Positions 47,951 through 58,639 are shown, counted from the first letter of the stretch. The stretch is DNA of 64,000 bases from Microvelia longipes (GCA_018340805.1 JACMZG010001913.1:12496097-12560096), one strand, 5' to 3'. The notes: generated by a model not told the origin, from the sequence alone. Translations and numbers: made by a program.

Positions 47951-48466
47951 CTAGTGGTAATACATCAGTCTCTCAGGAGGTCTTCTGATTCTAGTGGAGC
48001 GCCTTAATCCCTGGAGTTCATTCTGCACCTGTCTCCCAGGTTGATGGACCTGATGTCTGGGTGATGGAGTAGACGGACTTTCTGGGGAGGTGTCACACTG
48101 GTCAGTTGGTCTACGCAATTGCGTTTCATGTTCATGGTACGTGACTGTGGGATTAAAATGTACTTTTTTCGTACCAATATTTGGGTTTTCTGTTTTCTGG
48201 CTAACCCTGCAACTTCGCAGTTGGTTATAGTGTCTTTTTAGCTGGTAACCACTGTCTAGTTGAACAATATAATGCAGGTTACCTAATTTTTTTAGTATAA
48301 CACCAAACTGCCACTTTGAAGATCCTGCATAATTTCGGGACATAATTCTCTCCCCCACTTTAAATGATTTCTTAAAACTCGAAGGTCGTACATCTGAGGG
48401 TTTAGTGTCAGGAGGCTGGATTAAGTCAAGTTTAGTTCGTAAGTTGTGTCCATAAAGATGTTCTGC
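47951..48466 (-). CDS. LTR element: integrase C-terminal domain
   Basis: The 135-codon frame ending at 47951 starts MGERIMSRNYAGSSKWQFG and contains GNLHYIVQLDSGYQLKRHYN, typical of the small C-terminal integrase domain of gypsy elements. It ends RRSTRIRRPPERLMYYH, a basic terminus common in this group. The frame runs upstream without stops to about 48466, where a shift separates it from the catalytic core. Confidence 0.82.
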   Translation of the reverse strand, partial: AEHLYGHNLRTKLDLIQPPDTKPSDVRPSSFKKSFKVGERIMSRNYAGSSKWQFGVILKKLGNLHYIVQLDSGYQLKRHYNQLRSCRVSQKTENPNIGTKKVHFNPTVTYHEHETQLRRPTDQCDTSPESPSTPSPRHQVHQPGRQVQNELQGLRRSTRIRRPPERLMYYH

Positions 48467-49219
48467 AGTGTTTTGTTGTCCTCTAGAGGAGTGGTTCTGT
48501 ATTTAAATAAAATTTGTTGTAATTTCTCTTGTAACGTGCCTGGTTCTAATGACATTGCTTTTAATTTCTGCTTTAGAGTTTGAACAAAACGTTCAGCCTG
48601 ACCGTTGGTTGCAGGGTGCCCTGGTGCTATTGTCTTACGCTGTATTCCGTGTTCATAGCAAAATTGCTTAAATTCTTCGGATTTAAATATTGAAGCATTG
48701 TCACTTACTAGTATTTCTGGTAAACCAAGTCTGCTAAATGTTTCCTTCAAGTACTGAATAGATGAAATGGATGTTGGTGATCGTTTCATGCAAAAAATTT
48801 CAGGCCATTTAGATTTGGCGTCAACAATTAGAAGAAACTGGTGATCTAAGAAGGGTCCAGCGTAGTCTATATGAATCCTTTGCCAGTTTTTGCTTGGAGG
48901 TTCCCATTGATGAAGAGGAGCTTTAGTGGGATTTCTTTGCACTTTACTACATGCAGAGCAACTTTTTACTAGATCCTCTATATCACTGTCGATGCCCTTC
49001 CAGTAGCAGTACCTTCTTGCGATAGCTTTCATTTTCACAATTCCGATATGGGTCGAATGAAGTTCTTTTAACATTGCTGGTTGTAGTATGCGTGGGATCA
49101 CTACTCTGTGACTTCGAAAAATAATGCCGTCTTGTAAAGTCCATTCAGGGTCACGTAATGTCCCATCTAGTAACTTTTGTTTTAAGTCTGATAAGTTAGC
49201 GTCCTTACTTGTTTCTAAT
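48467..49219 (-). CDS. LTR element: integrase zinc-binding and catalytic core
   Basis: Contains the HHCC zinc site (LHSTH ... CSACSKVQ) followed by the DDE core: IHIDYAGPF, LVSDNASIF and NGQAERFVQTLKQK supply D, D and E. It would join the cDNA ends to the host chromosome. The frame opens upstream at about 49219 and ends in a shift near 48466. The integrase is otherwise complete. Confidence 0.88.
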
Positions 49220-49221
49220 TT

Positions 49222-50055
49222 TTTTGTCTATATGTTATTGTGTCTGTGGTAATATGATTTATTTGTGCTTTTAGAAAAATGTAATCCTCATCATTATAAG
49301 TGTACGTGTTATTGTTAATATTTAACGGGTTCCTAGAAAAATAATCAGCATTTTGATGTTCCTGAGATTTGCGATGTTGTATTGTATAATCAAATCCAGA
49401 CATGAATTGAGCATAGCGTAGCATTCTTCCTGCAGATAAGACCGGTAGTTGTTTGCTAGGGTTAAATATCATGGACAGGGGTTTGTTATCAACGATAAGA
49501 GTAAATTTTCTGCCATAAATAAATTGAAAAAACTTTTTGAATGACCAGTATATGGCAAGAGCTTCCCTGTCAAGTTGGCTGTAATTTTGTTCTGCCTTAG
49601 TCAAGGATCTAGACGCAAAAGCAATGGGTCGTTCATCACCATTGGGTAACTTATGTGATAGAACTCCCGATACTCCGAAAGGACTAGCGTCTGTTGCAAG
49701 TGTAACTGGTAGCTCTGGTGTGAATGGCATTAGTATTCTGTTACTTGCAATTTCTGTTTTAGCTTTTTTAAATGCTTTCTCACACTCATTTGACCATATA
49801 AATTTAGTTCCTTTCCGTAAAAGTTTGTTTAAGGGATGTAGCCATGTAGACGCCGAAGGTAAAAATTTTGAGTAATATAGAACGAGTCCAAGAAACTGTT
49901 TGACTTGATCTGAATTTTGAGGTTGAGGTGCTTTGAGTACAGCTTTTACTTTACTTTCGTCTTTTTCAAGTCCATGTTCTGAGATAATATGTCCGAGATA
50001 TTTTATTTTTTTCTGGAAAAATTTACATTTGTCTTTGTTGAGGTGTAAATCGTGT
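49222..50055 (-). CDS. LTR element: RT thumb/connection and RNase H
   Basis: After the shift at 50055-50059 the frame carries the RT connection region (GHIISEHGL, VKQFLGLVLYYSKFLPSAS) and then an RNase H domain. That domain shows TLATDASPFGVSGVLSHK, SRSLTKAEQNYSQLDREALA and HRKSQEHQNADYFSRNP, with the D-E-D residues of RNase HI folds. The domain degrades the RNA of RNA/DNA hybrids during reverse transcription. Ends at the run 49219-49225, where a shift leads to integrase. Confidence 0.85.
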
Positions 50056-50059
50056 TTTT

Positions 50060-50745
50060 CTTAATCGCTGTAACACTTGTAGTAATCGTTTCATACACTC
50101 TTCTCTAGTAGAGCCTTGCACGATAATATCATCGAAGTATGCGGCAAACCATCTAATCCTGCCAATACCTGATCCATCACCCGATGAAATTCATTTGGTG
50201 CTGTTTTAATACCAAAAAAATCTCTTAGTAAGGTATGACCCTCGATGTGTCGATATGGCTTGTATTTTTGAGCTGTCTTCATCCATCTGTAAATGTAAGT
50301 AGGCCTTATATACATCTAAAGTACAGAAGAATTTTCCGTTTCTCATTTTAGGAAAAATGTCGTCTATCTTTGGTATTGGGTAACGATTATCATGAAGTTG
50401 CGGGTTAACTGTTGTTTTGTAATCGGCACAAATGCGGACTGATTTCCCATCACTCTTTGGGACTATTACTAGTGGAGTCCCCATTCTGCTTGATCTGTCT
50501 TCTCAATTATCTTTTCAGCTTCTAAGCGATCGAGTTCTTCCTCCACTTTCTCAATTAATGCATAGGGGACTGGCCTAGGTTTGATAAACTGGTTTCGCAT
50601 CCTGCTTTAGGCGTAACGATCCGAGATAATCAGGTAACTTCCCAACTTTTGGTGTAAACACATCTTCATATTCATTTATTACTTGCTCAATTGATAACGG
50701 TGCATGTGTGGGTTTGTGTTTGATTGTTGTATGTTTGTTTTCTTA
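50060..50745 (-). pseudogene. LTR element: reverse transcriptase palm/fingers, split by several frameshifts
   Basis: Recognisable in order: INEYEDVFTPKVGKL, then TPLVIVPKSDGKSVRICADY, YPIPKIDDIFPKM, FFCTLDVYKAYLHLQM and IKTAPNEFHRVMDQVLAG. The catalytic YFDD is in a third frame at about 50125-50140. Shifts fall at runs near 50580-50582, 50479-50482, 50214-50220 and 50146-50148. The shift leaving the protease frame near 50740 may be natural programmed frameshifting or another run error. Confidence 0.87.
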
Positions 50746-52142
50746 ATGTGTGAAATGTCTTGTATATTTATGTTCAAAGCTCTTATCCAATTACGGCCCA
50801 TAATAGGACTACTATTTGTAGGTACTACGTATAAGTCTCCTGTAATGTGTATATTCTTAAATGTTATAGGGACTTTTATGTATCCTAAGGGTTTAAAAAT
50901 GTGCCCTGTGTACGATCTGAGTTGTAATGGAGTTGGCTCTAACGGTGTATTGAGTTGTAACTTATCAAAATCTGTCTTACCAATAATAGTTATAGGACTA
51001 CCCGTATCACATTCAAAAGAAAAGTTTTTCTTCTTTAATTGTACTTCTATCATCATTTTTGGTTCATACTTATGTGTAATTGATTCTGTAAAAATGTCAA
51101 TAACATTATGAATTTCATCTTCAGAGGTGACTGATGGTGTATCAGAGTCGGAGTCACGGTCTATGTTTTGCACATTTCGACTAAGCTGTTTTTTAAGAGT
51201 CGTGATACATACTTTTGACACATGTCGGCGTTTTGAACAGCTAGAGCAGTACAGCTTATCCTTTACCTGACAGTCTGTAGTACGATGAGAAGTCCGGCCG
51301 CAGTGTAAGCAGAGGCCGTGCAACCCTAATTTTCTAATCAGATTAGGAGATTGTTGAGGGCTGCTTTGTGTTGTCCAAGAAGTAGCACGAGAAGAGTTAG
51401 ACCTAGATCGAGATCTCGAATTTTGGTAGAGCTTATAAACATCTCTACTTGTACTTGGGTTCTCATTAAACGTTTCTGAGTTCTGTACTTTAGAGCTTTC
51501 GATAGCTAGCGCTAGTTCCTGAGCTTTTTCAAAGTCTATTTCTGCACACTGCAAAATAGCTTGACGTATGTCTGTATCGAGCAGTCCCCGTATAAACTGA
51601 GCTCTTAAGAGTTGGTTCATCATAGAAACAGAGCAATCTTTCTGTTCACATTTAGCCTTGAACTGACATGGTTTGATCAGTTCTTTCAATTCGGTAACAT
51701 ATTGATTTATTTGTTCATCCGGTTTTTGCTTTCTAGATAGGAACTTATGTTGTAGCGCTAATATGTTGATTCTAGGAGCTAGATGGTTTTTTAAGAGTTT
51801 TGTTAGTTCTCCATATAATTTACTATCCGGTGTATCCGGTGATGTGAGATTTGTTAACAGTTGAAAATATTTACCTCCAAGGCAATTTATTAAAACCATA
51901 ACTTTAGCTTCATCTGTATCTTTGTTATTATTAGTCAAACCTTTAAGTTTAAAATAGTTTTCTAAACGTAAAATATAGTTTTCAAAGCTCTCTACAGTTT
52001 CATCATACTTTTCAAATTGTATAGATTGAGTTTTTAATTGTTCTTTAACAGAAGTATTTTGATTATTACCTGGTGCTTGTTGTAGAGATGCAACCAAGCT
52101 GGTTAATGCTCCGATCAAAGAGTTGAGCTGTTGTTGTTCCAT
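50679..52142 (-). CDS. LTR element: Gag with nucleocapsid and aspartic protease
   Basis: 487 codons, intact, starting ATG at 52142 just inside the 5' LTR. Residues 1-215 are a capsid-like helical region (EKYDETVESFENYILRLENY, RGLLDTDIRQAIL). RS-rich residues 232-262 precede two CCHC knuckles, C278-x2-C-x4-H-x4-C291 and C299-x2-C-x4-H-x4-C312, which bind RNA. A retropepsin-like protease follows with catalytic D379-T-G-S and a C-terminal SPIMGRNWI block. Gag packages element RNA and the protease cuts the polyprotein. Confidence 0.92.
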   Translation of the reverse strand: MEQQQLNSLIGALTSLVASLQQAPGNNQNTSVKEQLKTQSIQFEKYDETVESFENYILRLENYFKLKGLTNNNKDTDEAKVMVLINCLGGKYFQLLTNLTSPDTPDSKLYGELTKLLKNHLAPRINILALQHKFLSRKQKPDEQINQYVTELKELIKPCQFKAKCEQKDCSVSMMNQLLRAQFIRGLLDTDIRQAILQCAEIDFEKAQELALAIESSKVQNSETFNENPSTSRDVYKLYQNSRSRSRSNSSRATSWTTQSSPQQSPNLIRKLGLHGLCLHCGRTSHRTTDCQVKDKLYCSSCSKRRHVSKVCITTLKKQLSRNVQNIDRDSDSDTPSVTSEDEIHNVIDIFTESITHKYEPKMMIEVQLKKKNFSFECDTGSPITIIGKTDFDKLQLNTPLEPTPLQLRSYTGHIFKPLGYIKVPITFKNIHITGDLYVVPTNSSPIMGRNWIRALNINIQDISHIKKTNIQQSNTNPHMHRYQLSK

Positions 52143-52151
52143 GGTGCGAAG

Positions 52152-52169
52152 TTTTAATCCTCGTCGCCA
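52152..52169 (-). promoter_or_regulatory. Primer binding site
   Basis: The minus strand reads TGGCGACGAGGATTAAAAC starting within a few nt after the 5' LTR. TGG pairs with the CCA end of a tRNA; the tRNA species is not certain. Confidence 0.75.
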
Positions 52170-52173
52170 GATT

Positions 52174-52337
52174 TATTATGTATTAATTACATTAAAGTAA
52201 ATAAAAACGTCTTCATTAATGGTATAACAAGAACTAACTGTATTTCTTTATATTTTTTTAAGTCATAACAAACTTATTACCATGACAACACTGACAGATG
52301 ACATTAAATGATAAAATAATAAACAAAAGACATAATA
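52174..52337 (-). repeat. 5' LTR (164 bp)
   Basis: TATTATGT / ACATAATA inverted ends, next to the primer site. Promoter motifs not identifiable by eye. Confidence 0.93.
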
Positions 52338-52374
52338 CAATTTAAAGAAATAGATCATAAAGATGTACTATTCT

Positions 52375-52871
52375 ACGACACACGGCTAAAATCAGTTGAC
52401 AGCGCGGGTAAAATATTGTTGAGAAACCAATAACGTTGTCCAGATTTGAAATTGTGGGAGTGGTTTAATATCCCGAGCTAAACTCATGGTCTCCCTCGCA
52501 TTATTTTCCCTCGCTGTCAACTGATTTTAGCCGTGAGTCGCATAGAGATATTACTAGAGGGGCCCTATCGGTTAAATTGTGAAACATCTAAAAAGTAACC
52601 TGACCACTTACGATACAATCAAATAGTCAGTACAAATTTACAATACACTTATATAGTACAAACTTATATAGGAGTAGGTTAAAAATACAAATCAGAGCAC
52701 AAACAATGTGCGGGAAGCCAAAATCAATCGATTTATTACAACCTTCACTCTTGAAGAAGGTTTAAATGAGGTTACACAGAGCCCCTGAGAGCCCTAAAAA
52801 GATGTTTCAGGACTCACAATGTATTGAGATAGGCTATGTCCCCTCTAGTATATATCTCTATGGTGTGTCGT
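52375..52871 (+). mobile_element. Short family Z element interrupted by a hAT-type MITE
   Basis: ACGACACACGGCTAAAATCA starts the unit and CTGATTTTAGCCGTGAGTCG approaches its other end, which is cut by the MITE at 52541 and resumes as GTGTGTCGTA after 52862. About 170 bp without the insertion. Confidence 0.75.
52541..52862 (+). mobile_element. hAT-type MITE inserted in a family Z terminal repeat
   Basis: CATAGAGATATTACTAGAGG to CCCCTCTAGTATATATCTCT then ATG. Flanks GTGAGTCG (52533-52540) and GTGTGTCG (52863-52870) are an 8-bp duplication with one mismatch. Confidence 0.85.
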
Positions 52872-53049
52872 ATTACTAGTAAATCTAGGGAGAGCATATA
52901 CTAGTCCCCAGTGTCATTACATTGGGAAGGGTTGGAACATTTTCTAGAGCCCCTAAGGCACTATGTAGCCTAATTGTAACCACCTCTAAGAGTGCCTGAA
53001 GGTTATTACAGACCAGTCTTTGCCGGATTTTCGCACATTGCTTTTGTTT

Positions 53050-53215
53050 TCAATTTCCCTTATTTATACCTTTAGCGTATAGGAAAAGCAATGTGTTTGT
53101 AGAAACATCCGAAATTTGGTTGTCACCGTAATTATCTTTTTAAGGTGTTTTAAAGACCTTCTAAGTGGTTTTTACAAACTTATCTGTCTGTTATTTTTAA
53201 AGCGCAGATTTTGGA
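53050..53215 (+). mobile_element. Family A fragment (5' part)
   Basis: CCCTTATTTATACCTTTAGC, GCAATGTGTTTGTAGAAACA, GTAATTATCTTTTTAAGG and AGACCTTCTAAGTGG in family order, then lost. Confidence 0.6.
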
Positions 53216-53250
53216 TTATTATGGCGACAGAATAAGTTTTTACTATTGTA

Positions 53251-54120
53251 TAACACACGGCTAAAATGAATTAACACCGCACTAAAAAATGTGGGAGGGA
53301 AAGAATTCTATTGGTTTAGACCGACCGCACCCCTTTTCCCTCCACTTCATGCCAACCTCAGTAAAAAAAAACCTTTTCCTTAAATAAAATCATAAAAAGG
53401 CAACACTGGTTGTAAACATTTGTTTCCTTGCGTCGCTTTTATTTCTCTCCTTGTGCATATTGATCTGTTTGAGTTGGTTTCGTTTCATTGCAATCTGTTC
53501 AATTCATCCAATTATTGCAGAGTTGTTATATGATCTGAGTGCCTCTATTTGACGCATGGACATTGACGTATTTTTTCAAGCATTTCTTGCTCTTAGAGTA
53601 CACCGCTGGGTCTGTGGTGTGTCAACCAAAAGACAGCATTTTTTTTTTTGAAAATGCCATGTTTTTCAATAGATGATAGTCTTGACTTTTTTAAGTCATA
53701 AAGTTTTTTGTGTCATATTATTTCTATAATATGACACAATATGCAGTTTCTTCGGGAAAAGTAATTATAGCTAACGATTTAAATAAACTTTCATAATAGA
53801 ACTATTATGATCCATTGCATTACGTAATTAACAACTTTAACTCCACTTAATTCATACTTCCCGAACAAATTTAAAGCAACACTTAGTTGGTAAATTTATA
53901 AGATACAACAATATTACTACTTAAAAAGTAAATAAATATTTAAAAAAAATATGATATCAAATATCAAAAAATAATAAAATTCAAAACATAACCTGACTTT
54001 CAGTGTTGCCAGAGTAGGGATTTTTTTTGTTATTTAAAAGAAGGGATTTTTTTGTTAAAAAAAGAGGGTTGAGAGCATTGAAATTTTGGCGCGCTGTCAA
54101 TTGATTTTAGCCGTGTGTTA
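53251..54120 (+). mobile_element. Non-autonomous DNA element, family Z, second long copy
   Basis: Same ends and internal phrases as 33991-34903 (GAATTCTATTGGTTTAGACC, TCATGCCAACCTCAGT, CAATCTGTTCAATTCATCC, ATTCATACTTCCCGAACAAA). Roughly 85-90% alike by eye with several small deletions. Non-coding. Confidence 0.8.
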
Positions 54121-54720
54121 TATTATAATATTTATCTAAAGAATTAAAAGGAAGAGGACGGTAATAATTGCGCACCAGTTATTATTACATTTGTTTCTTC
54201 TATTTCTTAACTTGTCTCATATTAATCAACGCAATCCTAATACTACTAATTTGAATAACCGCTTATATTTTGGAAATTACCATTAATTAAAAATTTCTTC
54301 ATTAAAATAATATATCAGGATATAAATTATACGTATCACTAATGGTTCATTAAGATCTTTAAAAATGACAAAATTAGCGTTTTATTAAAGCAGGACCAAA
54401 ACAAAATAATTATTATTGATACCGAAATTATTTTTACTTTACCTCACTCACTAGCGAATGTATTTAGGAGAAGTATTGTTTTGTCTTGTTTCAGTAGGAA
54501 TGTTCGGTGTGGGATGTGTTAAGAGAGAAACTGTATGCATTTATGAAAATACACTTGTGAGACATCTTATTACAATAATTGATACGTACACTGCATATAA
54601 ATCAATCAATGAGATAATAATTGAGATAAAATAATACAATAGGAATAGTAGTGAATAAGAATTACGAATAAATATGCATACATAATTTTATTATAATGTA
54701 ACTGATTGTAATAATGATTA
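54121..54720. other. Intergenic DNA
   Basis: A weak family A-like start near 54450 (ACCTCACTCACTAGCGAATG). Nothing else recognised. Confidence 0.35.
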
Positions 54721-54723
54721 CAA

Positions 54724-55085
54724 TCAGTTAATGGATATGGAAAGCAGGCGCAGATTCTGGGGGGGGGCGATGGGGACAATCGCCCCTTCCCCAGAGTCCA
54801 TAAAAAAGGGGAAAAGAGAGAAGAAGACTGGAGAATAAAGAAAAAAAGAAGACAAAAAGGACAAAAATTGTTCTTTTAGAGAATTTCCGAAGAAAAAAGG
54901 GCTTATGAGGTTGGGGTCATGAAGGAGGGTAGGGGTAGAGAATGCATTTTTTGAGATGTTCCTATGGTACACGATAACTTTTGAACGTTTTCTCGAATCG
55001 TAATGAAACTTGGTACAAAACTCATCCTTCTTAATGTCCAGAACCCTTTTGAGAACCCACAATAATGACCCCACAAACATTTCAA
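54724..55085 (-). repeat. Probable dispersed repeat with C/G-run box
   Basis: GGGGGGGGGCGATGGGGACA pairs with nearby TCGCCCCTTCCCCAGA (54757-54797) to form a strong hairpin. The phrase AACTTTTGAACGTTTTCTCG and AATGAAACTTGGTAC further right has the look of a transposon-borne repeat. Two overlapping minus frames exist (118 and 60 codons) without any known domain. Confidence 0.35.
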
Positions 55086-55274
55086 ATAATCACAAATCTT
55101 TATAAAGTGTTTAGATGGGAATAAAATTTTTACATATGTACTACCGTATGGTTTTAAAATACAAATTTACATATTCTTAGCAATATTAGTTCCGGTTTTA
55201 ATGATTTACATATATAACACAATGTAAACAATCGCGTTTTTTGACTAATACATTTGAAAATTCGCTTATATCGC

Positions 55275-55480
55275 GGCAGTGTGGCATTTATCTAAACAAT
55301 ATGTGGAACTGATAAAGACCACAACCATGTGGCCCCTAGCGCAAACAACGCGTCTCAAGTTAGGCGCAAAACGCCAAGGCCGCAGAGCGGCAAATCCCAT
55401 ATATTATCTTACAGTTGGGACGTGTGAATCCGATTTTGGGCAGTATACGATGTTGAGAATACTGAATGAAGTGCTTTAAT
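55275..55480 (+). pseudogene. Diverged relative of the 16803-16943 coding-like fragment
   Basis: TATGTGGAACTGATAAAG then CACAACCATGTGGCC matches the other copy with a one-base shift. Beyond about 55350 it diverges, though both are GC-rich. Family unknown. Confidence 0.35.
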
Positions 55481-56920
55481 AATGTTTTTTTTTTTATCAA
55501 AGTTAGTACATATTTTAATACAAGAATAACTATTTCCTCAAATTCGATGTAATAATTTCATAAATTGAATGTAATCTAAGGTGAACAACAAGCACTTGAA
55601 AATGCTTGTTGCTTTTTCATAACTGATAGGTACAAAATATTTTAAAACACAAAAACAACCACTAATATTTTGTTTGAATAATTTAAAATATAATTATCAC
55701 ATTGTTAAAATATTAAAATACCACGATAATTGCTATCACATGCGATAAGAGTGATTTCCCCCCTCAACTTAATTTTACTAACAAAACTGTGAAGCGGTTT
55801 TGCAATAGGATAAATCAGCTAGGAGTCTGCAAATAAAAGGTAGGTTACCTTAAGCAATAAAATATAACCCACTAATAGTTATAAATAAATCCGCTGTGTT
55901 AGGAAAATGTCTTTGAATACGGGCCTTAGCCTCGATGGCATTATTGACTACAAAGAAGGGAAAGGAAATACGATTTTTTAAAAGTCTTGTTTTCAGATTT
56001 AACAAATGTCTATTTTTAAAGTGGTTTATCACAGCTTAACCTGTTTTTTTTTTTCAAATTAAAAATAGAACGTAGGATTATAGAATTATTATGTATAGTA
56101 AGTCAATTATAATTAAAATGTCTCATTAAAATATTATTAATACCTGTGGCTTAGTATTTTTAATTTTGCAAAAAAGCTCTGCCTACACATATTTTTTATT
56201 TCTTTGTTAATTTAAAACCATTCTACTAATTCATTATTTTTCTTTAAATAGTCAGGATAATAATTTTGTTAGGTCATTATTAATAATTACATTAGTTAAA
56301 AATAAATAAATAATATTCTTTATTTCCACAATAAAACGAACAAAATAATTTTAAAATAGCTTATACAATAATTAAAAATAAATACATAAGCATTTTTTAG
56401 GTTTGTAGTTCTATTTTATTTTTTTTAGGAATTATATAAACTTTTTTAAGGAGCTTAAAGGTTAATTGATAAGCTTATTATGTTTATTTTAATGAAGGAA
56501 TATAAAAAGGTATTATAATAGTTTTACCTCCAGCAGGGAGAAAAAGTGTACTTTTCTCCCTCTTGTAGAGGGAGAAAAGTGAAACATAACTCCTGGTCTA
56601 ATTACACTGTTTTAATAAGTTTTATCACCGTGCACCGTGTATATAAAATAATTTAAACATTTTGCTTGTTTATTGTTAAAGTTTTAGATCTAAAATGGCT
56701 AAATTTCTATTTATGAAATATTTCGTATAATTCATTTTCTAGTTCGATTGATTTCTTAAACAAGTAAAAATTTACATTAATTTTTTAAATGTAATTGAGA
56801 AGACAAACTTAGTAAGAAATTATTTATTGATCAATAAATCAAAAGGTAACTTTATTAAAGCATACAGCGATTTTATAACAAACAGCATAAGTAACTTTAA
56901 ACATAATAGGAAACAGTCGC
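55481..56920. other. AT-rich intergenic DNA
   Basis: Holds a hairpin pair GGGAGAAAAAGTGTACTTTT / AGAGGGAGAAAAGTG near 56535-56585, with a relative near 25655-25695. No gene recognised. Confidence 0.4.
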
Positions 56921-56924
56921 TGTT

Positions 56925-57115
56925 TGTTATTATACTATTTCCTTCCTCCTGGAGGCAAAAGTCTTAACTTATATCATGGGAGAAACAGGTCGTTGATCTC
57001 GATAAGAAATTAATCGAGGCATCGCCTCGTGAGTTAACTGACTACGGGATGACCTTCATGGTTTAGCCTCAGGAACCTACTTGACTGCTCTGGAAGTAAA
57101 AACTTACTATTCTTT
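56925..57115. repeat. Family B relative, decayed
   Basis: TCCTTCCTCCTGGAGGCAAA, AATCGAGGCATCGCCTCGTG then AGTTAAC, and CTCTGGAAGTAAAAACT resemble the hairpin units at 28451-28677. Confidence 0.45.
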
Positions 57116-57186
57116 TTCGCTATGTTAATAACTATTAGGTCAAACTGTGGTGACTCCATCAGTGTAAATTTTAAATCCTATTTTAC

Positions 57187-57335
57187 CTGGGATCGTTAAG
57201 TTCATTTTATACAGACTAAGTTTAGCGAACCCTATTTTTTCGTAATAAGAGACCTCTGAATTAAATTTCTGACACACCCTCAGGTCCGACTCCTGCTGTG
57301 TCAATTCAGGAATGTCACAGTCGATGTAGGAATGT
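57187..57335 (-). CDS. Possible orphan exon, unknown protein
   Basis: On the minus strand a TACTACTAG acceptor and an ATCCCAG|GTAAAA donor bound 149 nt of open frame reading HSYIDCDIPELTQQESDLR, then SEVSYYEKIGFAKLSLYKM and NLTIPG. Composition is more coding-like than the surrounding DNA. I recognise no domain, and no partner exon with matching phase was found. It lies downstream of the gene C stop codon, so it would belong to another gene. Confidence 0.22.
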
Positions 57336-57379
57336 CTAGTAGTATTTTTCAAAATAAATTCCTCAAAAATGATCAACAT

Positions 57380-58095
57380 TCATTTTTATTATAATAGAAG
57401 CGAAATATTGGATTCATCATATACTTTGAAGCAGTCACTACTACTAGCTCATTAATCATTACAATAACTACGAAAGTCTTCGCATTATCAGTGCACAAAT
57501 AAATAAATAAATTATTAAATTAATAAATAAGTAAATACTATAATGTAACATTTAAAAAGAAGTATAATACTGATCTTGAGTATAATATAGTAAATTCATA
57601 AATAAAATAGCTTCAAAGTTTTTTCAAGTATGGATTTTAAAATGAAGTTAAACTTGACTGAAGTAGTTTATTTTGAAGAGAGTGTGAAGAATAGAAGTTT
57701 CTGATCAGACATGATAATTTAAGAGCTTTATCATCAACTCTTTTTAAAACTAAGTTTAACTAAACTGAAGTAGTTCTTTTTGTTGATAGAACTAACTGAT
57801 CAGGGCTACGATTTACTAAAAATCAAGTCTTGTAGGTACAAAAATTGGGAAAAACAATTTTTTAGACAAATGTACGAGTGTCACCAAGGATGATCTTGTA
57901 CATTTGTAGCATTTCTCTTATTCACAAATAGCATTTTTATGTCTACTACAAAAAATACTTTACTATAAATATAGTATTTGCAACAATACTTGTAATATTT
58001 CTACTGAAGTCCGAACCTAGGTAAATTGAGTTACAAGTTAATTTTACTCACTAATATAGGATTAAAAGTATGAGCACTAGAGGAGTTCATTATGT
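57380..58095. other. AT-rich intergenic DNA
   Basis: No gene, RNA or bounded element recognised. Confidence 0.4.
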
Positions 58096-58099
58096 TCAG

Positions 58100-58200
58100 A
58101 ATAATAAAATAAATTTCTCCACTGATGTCTTATTTAATAATAAATAAAATAAATAATAAATAATACATCAGTGGAGAGGCTTATTTTATTATTCTGATTA
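58100..58200. repeat. Short palindrome with retroelement-tail arms
   Basis: CAGAATAATAAAATAA and TCTCCACTGATGT are mirrored by ACATCAGTGGAGA and TTATTTTATTATTCTG around a TAAA-rich centre. The GTGGAGAGxCTT phrase is the same as in the tails at 24655-24790 and 41395-42245. Confidence 0.75.
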
Positions 58201-58409
58201 CTAATATAAGTTATTTAAATTTAAACAACTTACTTTGTATCGTCAACTTTTAAGTTTATGAGTAATATAGTACTTAATATGAGTTTTTAGAACGTTGTTT
58301 TTAACAATATTGCATTTGAAACAATGTGATCATGAATGAAACTGGGATTTATTAGTATTTTGACATAATACTGTTAAAAAAATATGATGTTAATAACAAG
58401 CTGATAAAA

Positions 58410-58635
58410 TTTATAAGGTGATTCAATTGGAGGGTTTTTATGAATGAAATGAATTGTTTTGACATGTTAGGTTATAGTCCAGTATTGACGTCATTGCAGG
58501 AATAAATAGTAAATTTTCAATGTTGACCGCCTATACCGATTCCTGCAATGACGTCACACGTCATTCATAAAACCATCAGGTTATAACCTCTGAATGCGTT
58601 TGGTTTATTTACATCGAATTGAATCACCTTATAAA
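58410..58635. mobile_element. MITE with TIR TTTATAAGGTGATTCAATT
   Basis: 226 bp with inverted ends TTTATAAGGTGATTCAATT / AATTGAATCACCTTATAAA, plus an inner inverted pair TGACGTCATTGCAGGAAT / ATTCCTGCAATGACGTCA. The target duplication is hidden by AT-rich flanks; superfamily unassigned. Confidence 0.75.
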
Positions 58636-58639
58636 TTAT

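Larger units (their letters stand above)
47760..52337 (-). mobile_element. Ty3/gypsy LTR retrotransposon, nearly complete
   Basis: A 4.6-kb element read on the minus strand: 5' LTR, primer site, gag-protease, RT, RNase H, integrase, 3' LTR. Order PR-RT-RH-IN defines the Ty3/gypsy group; I see no env-like frame. Target duplication CAATT is exact at 47755-47759 and 52338-52342. The LTRs differ by one T in a run, so insertion was very recent. Pol is broken into pieces by about eight one-base shifts, each resolvable one at a mononucleotide run. Confidence 0.93.

Noticed and set aside
50704..51111. 135-codon plus-strand frame
   Set aside because: Antisense shadow of the Gag-protease frame; no independent features.
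54724..55085. 118-codon minus frame as a host gene
   Set aside because: Sequence looks like a dispersed repeat with a G-run hairpin; overlapping frame on the same strand and no domain.
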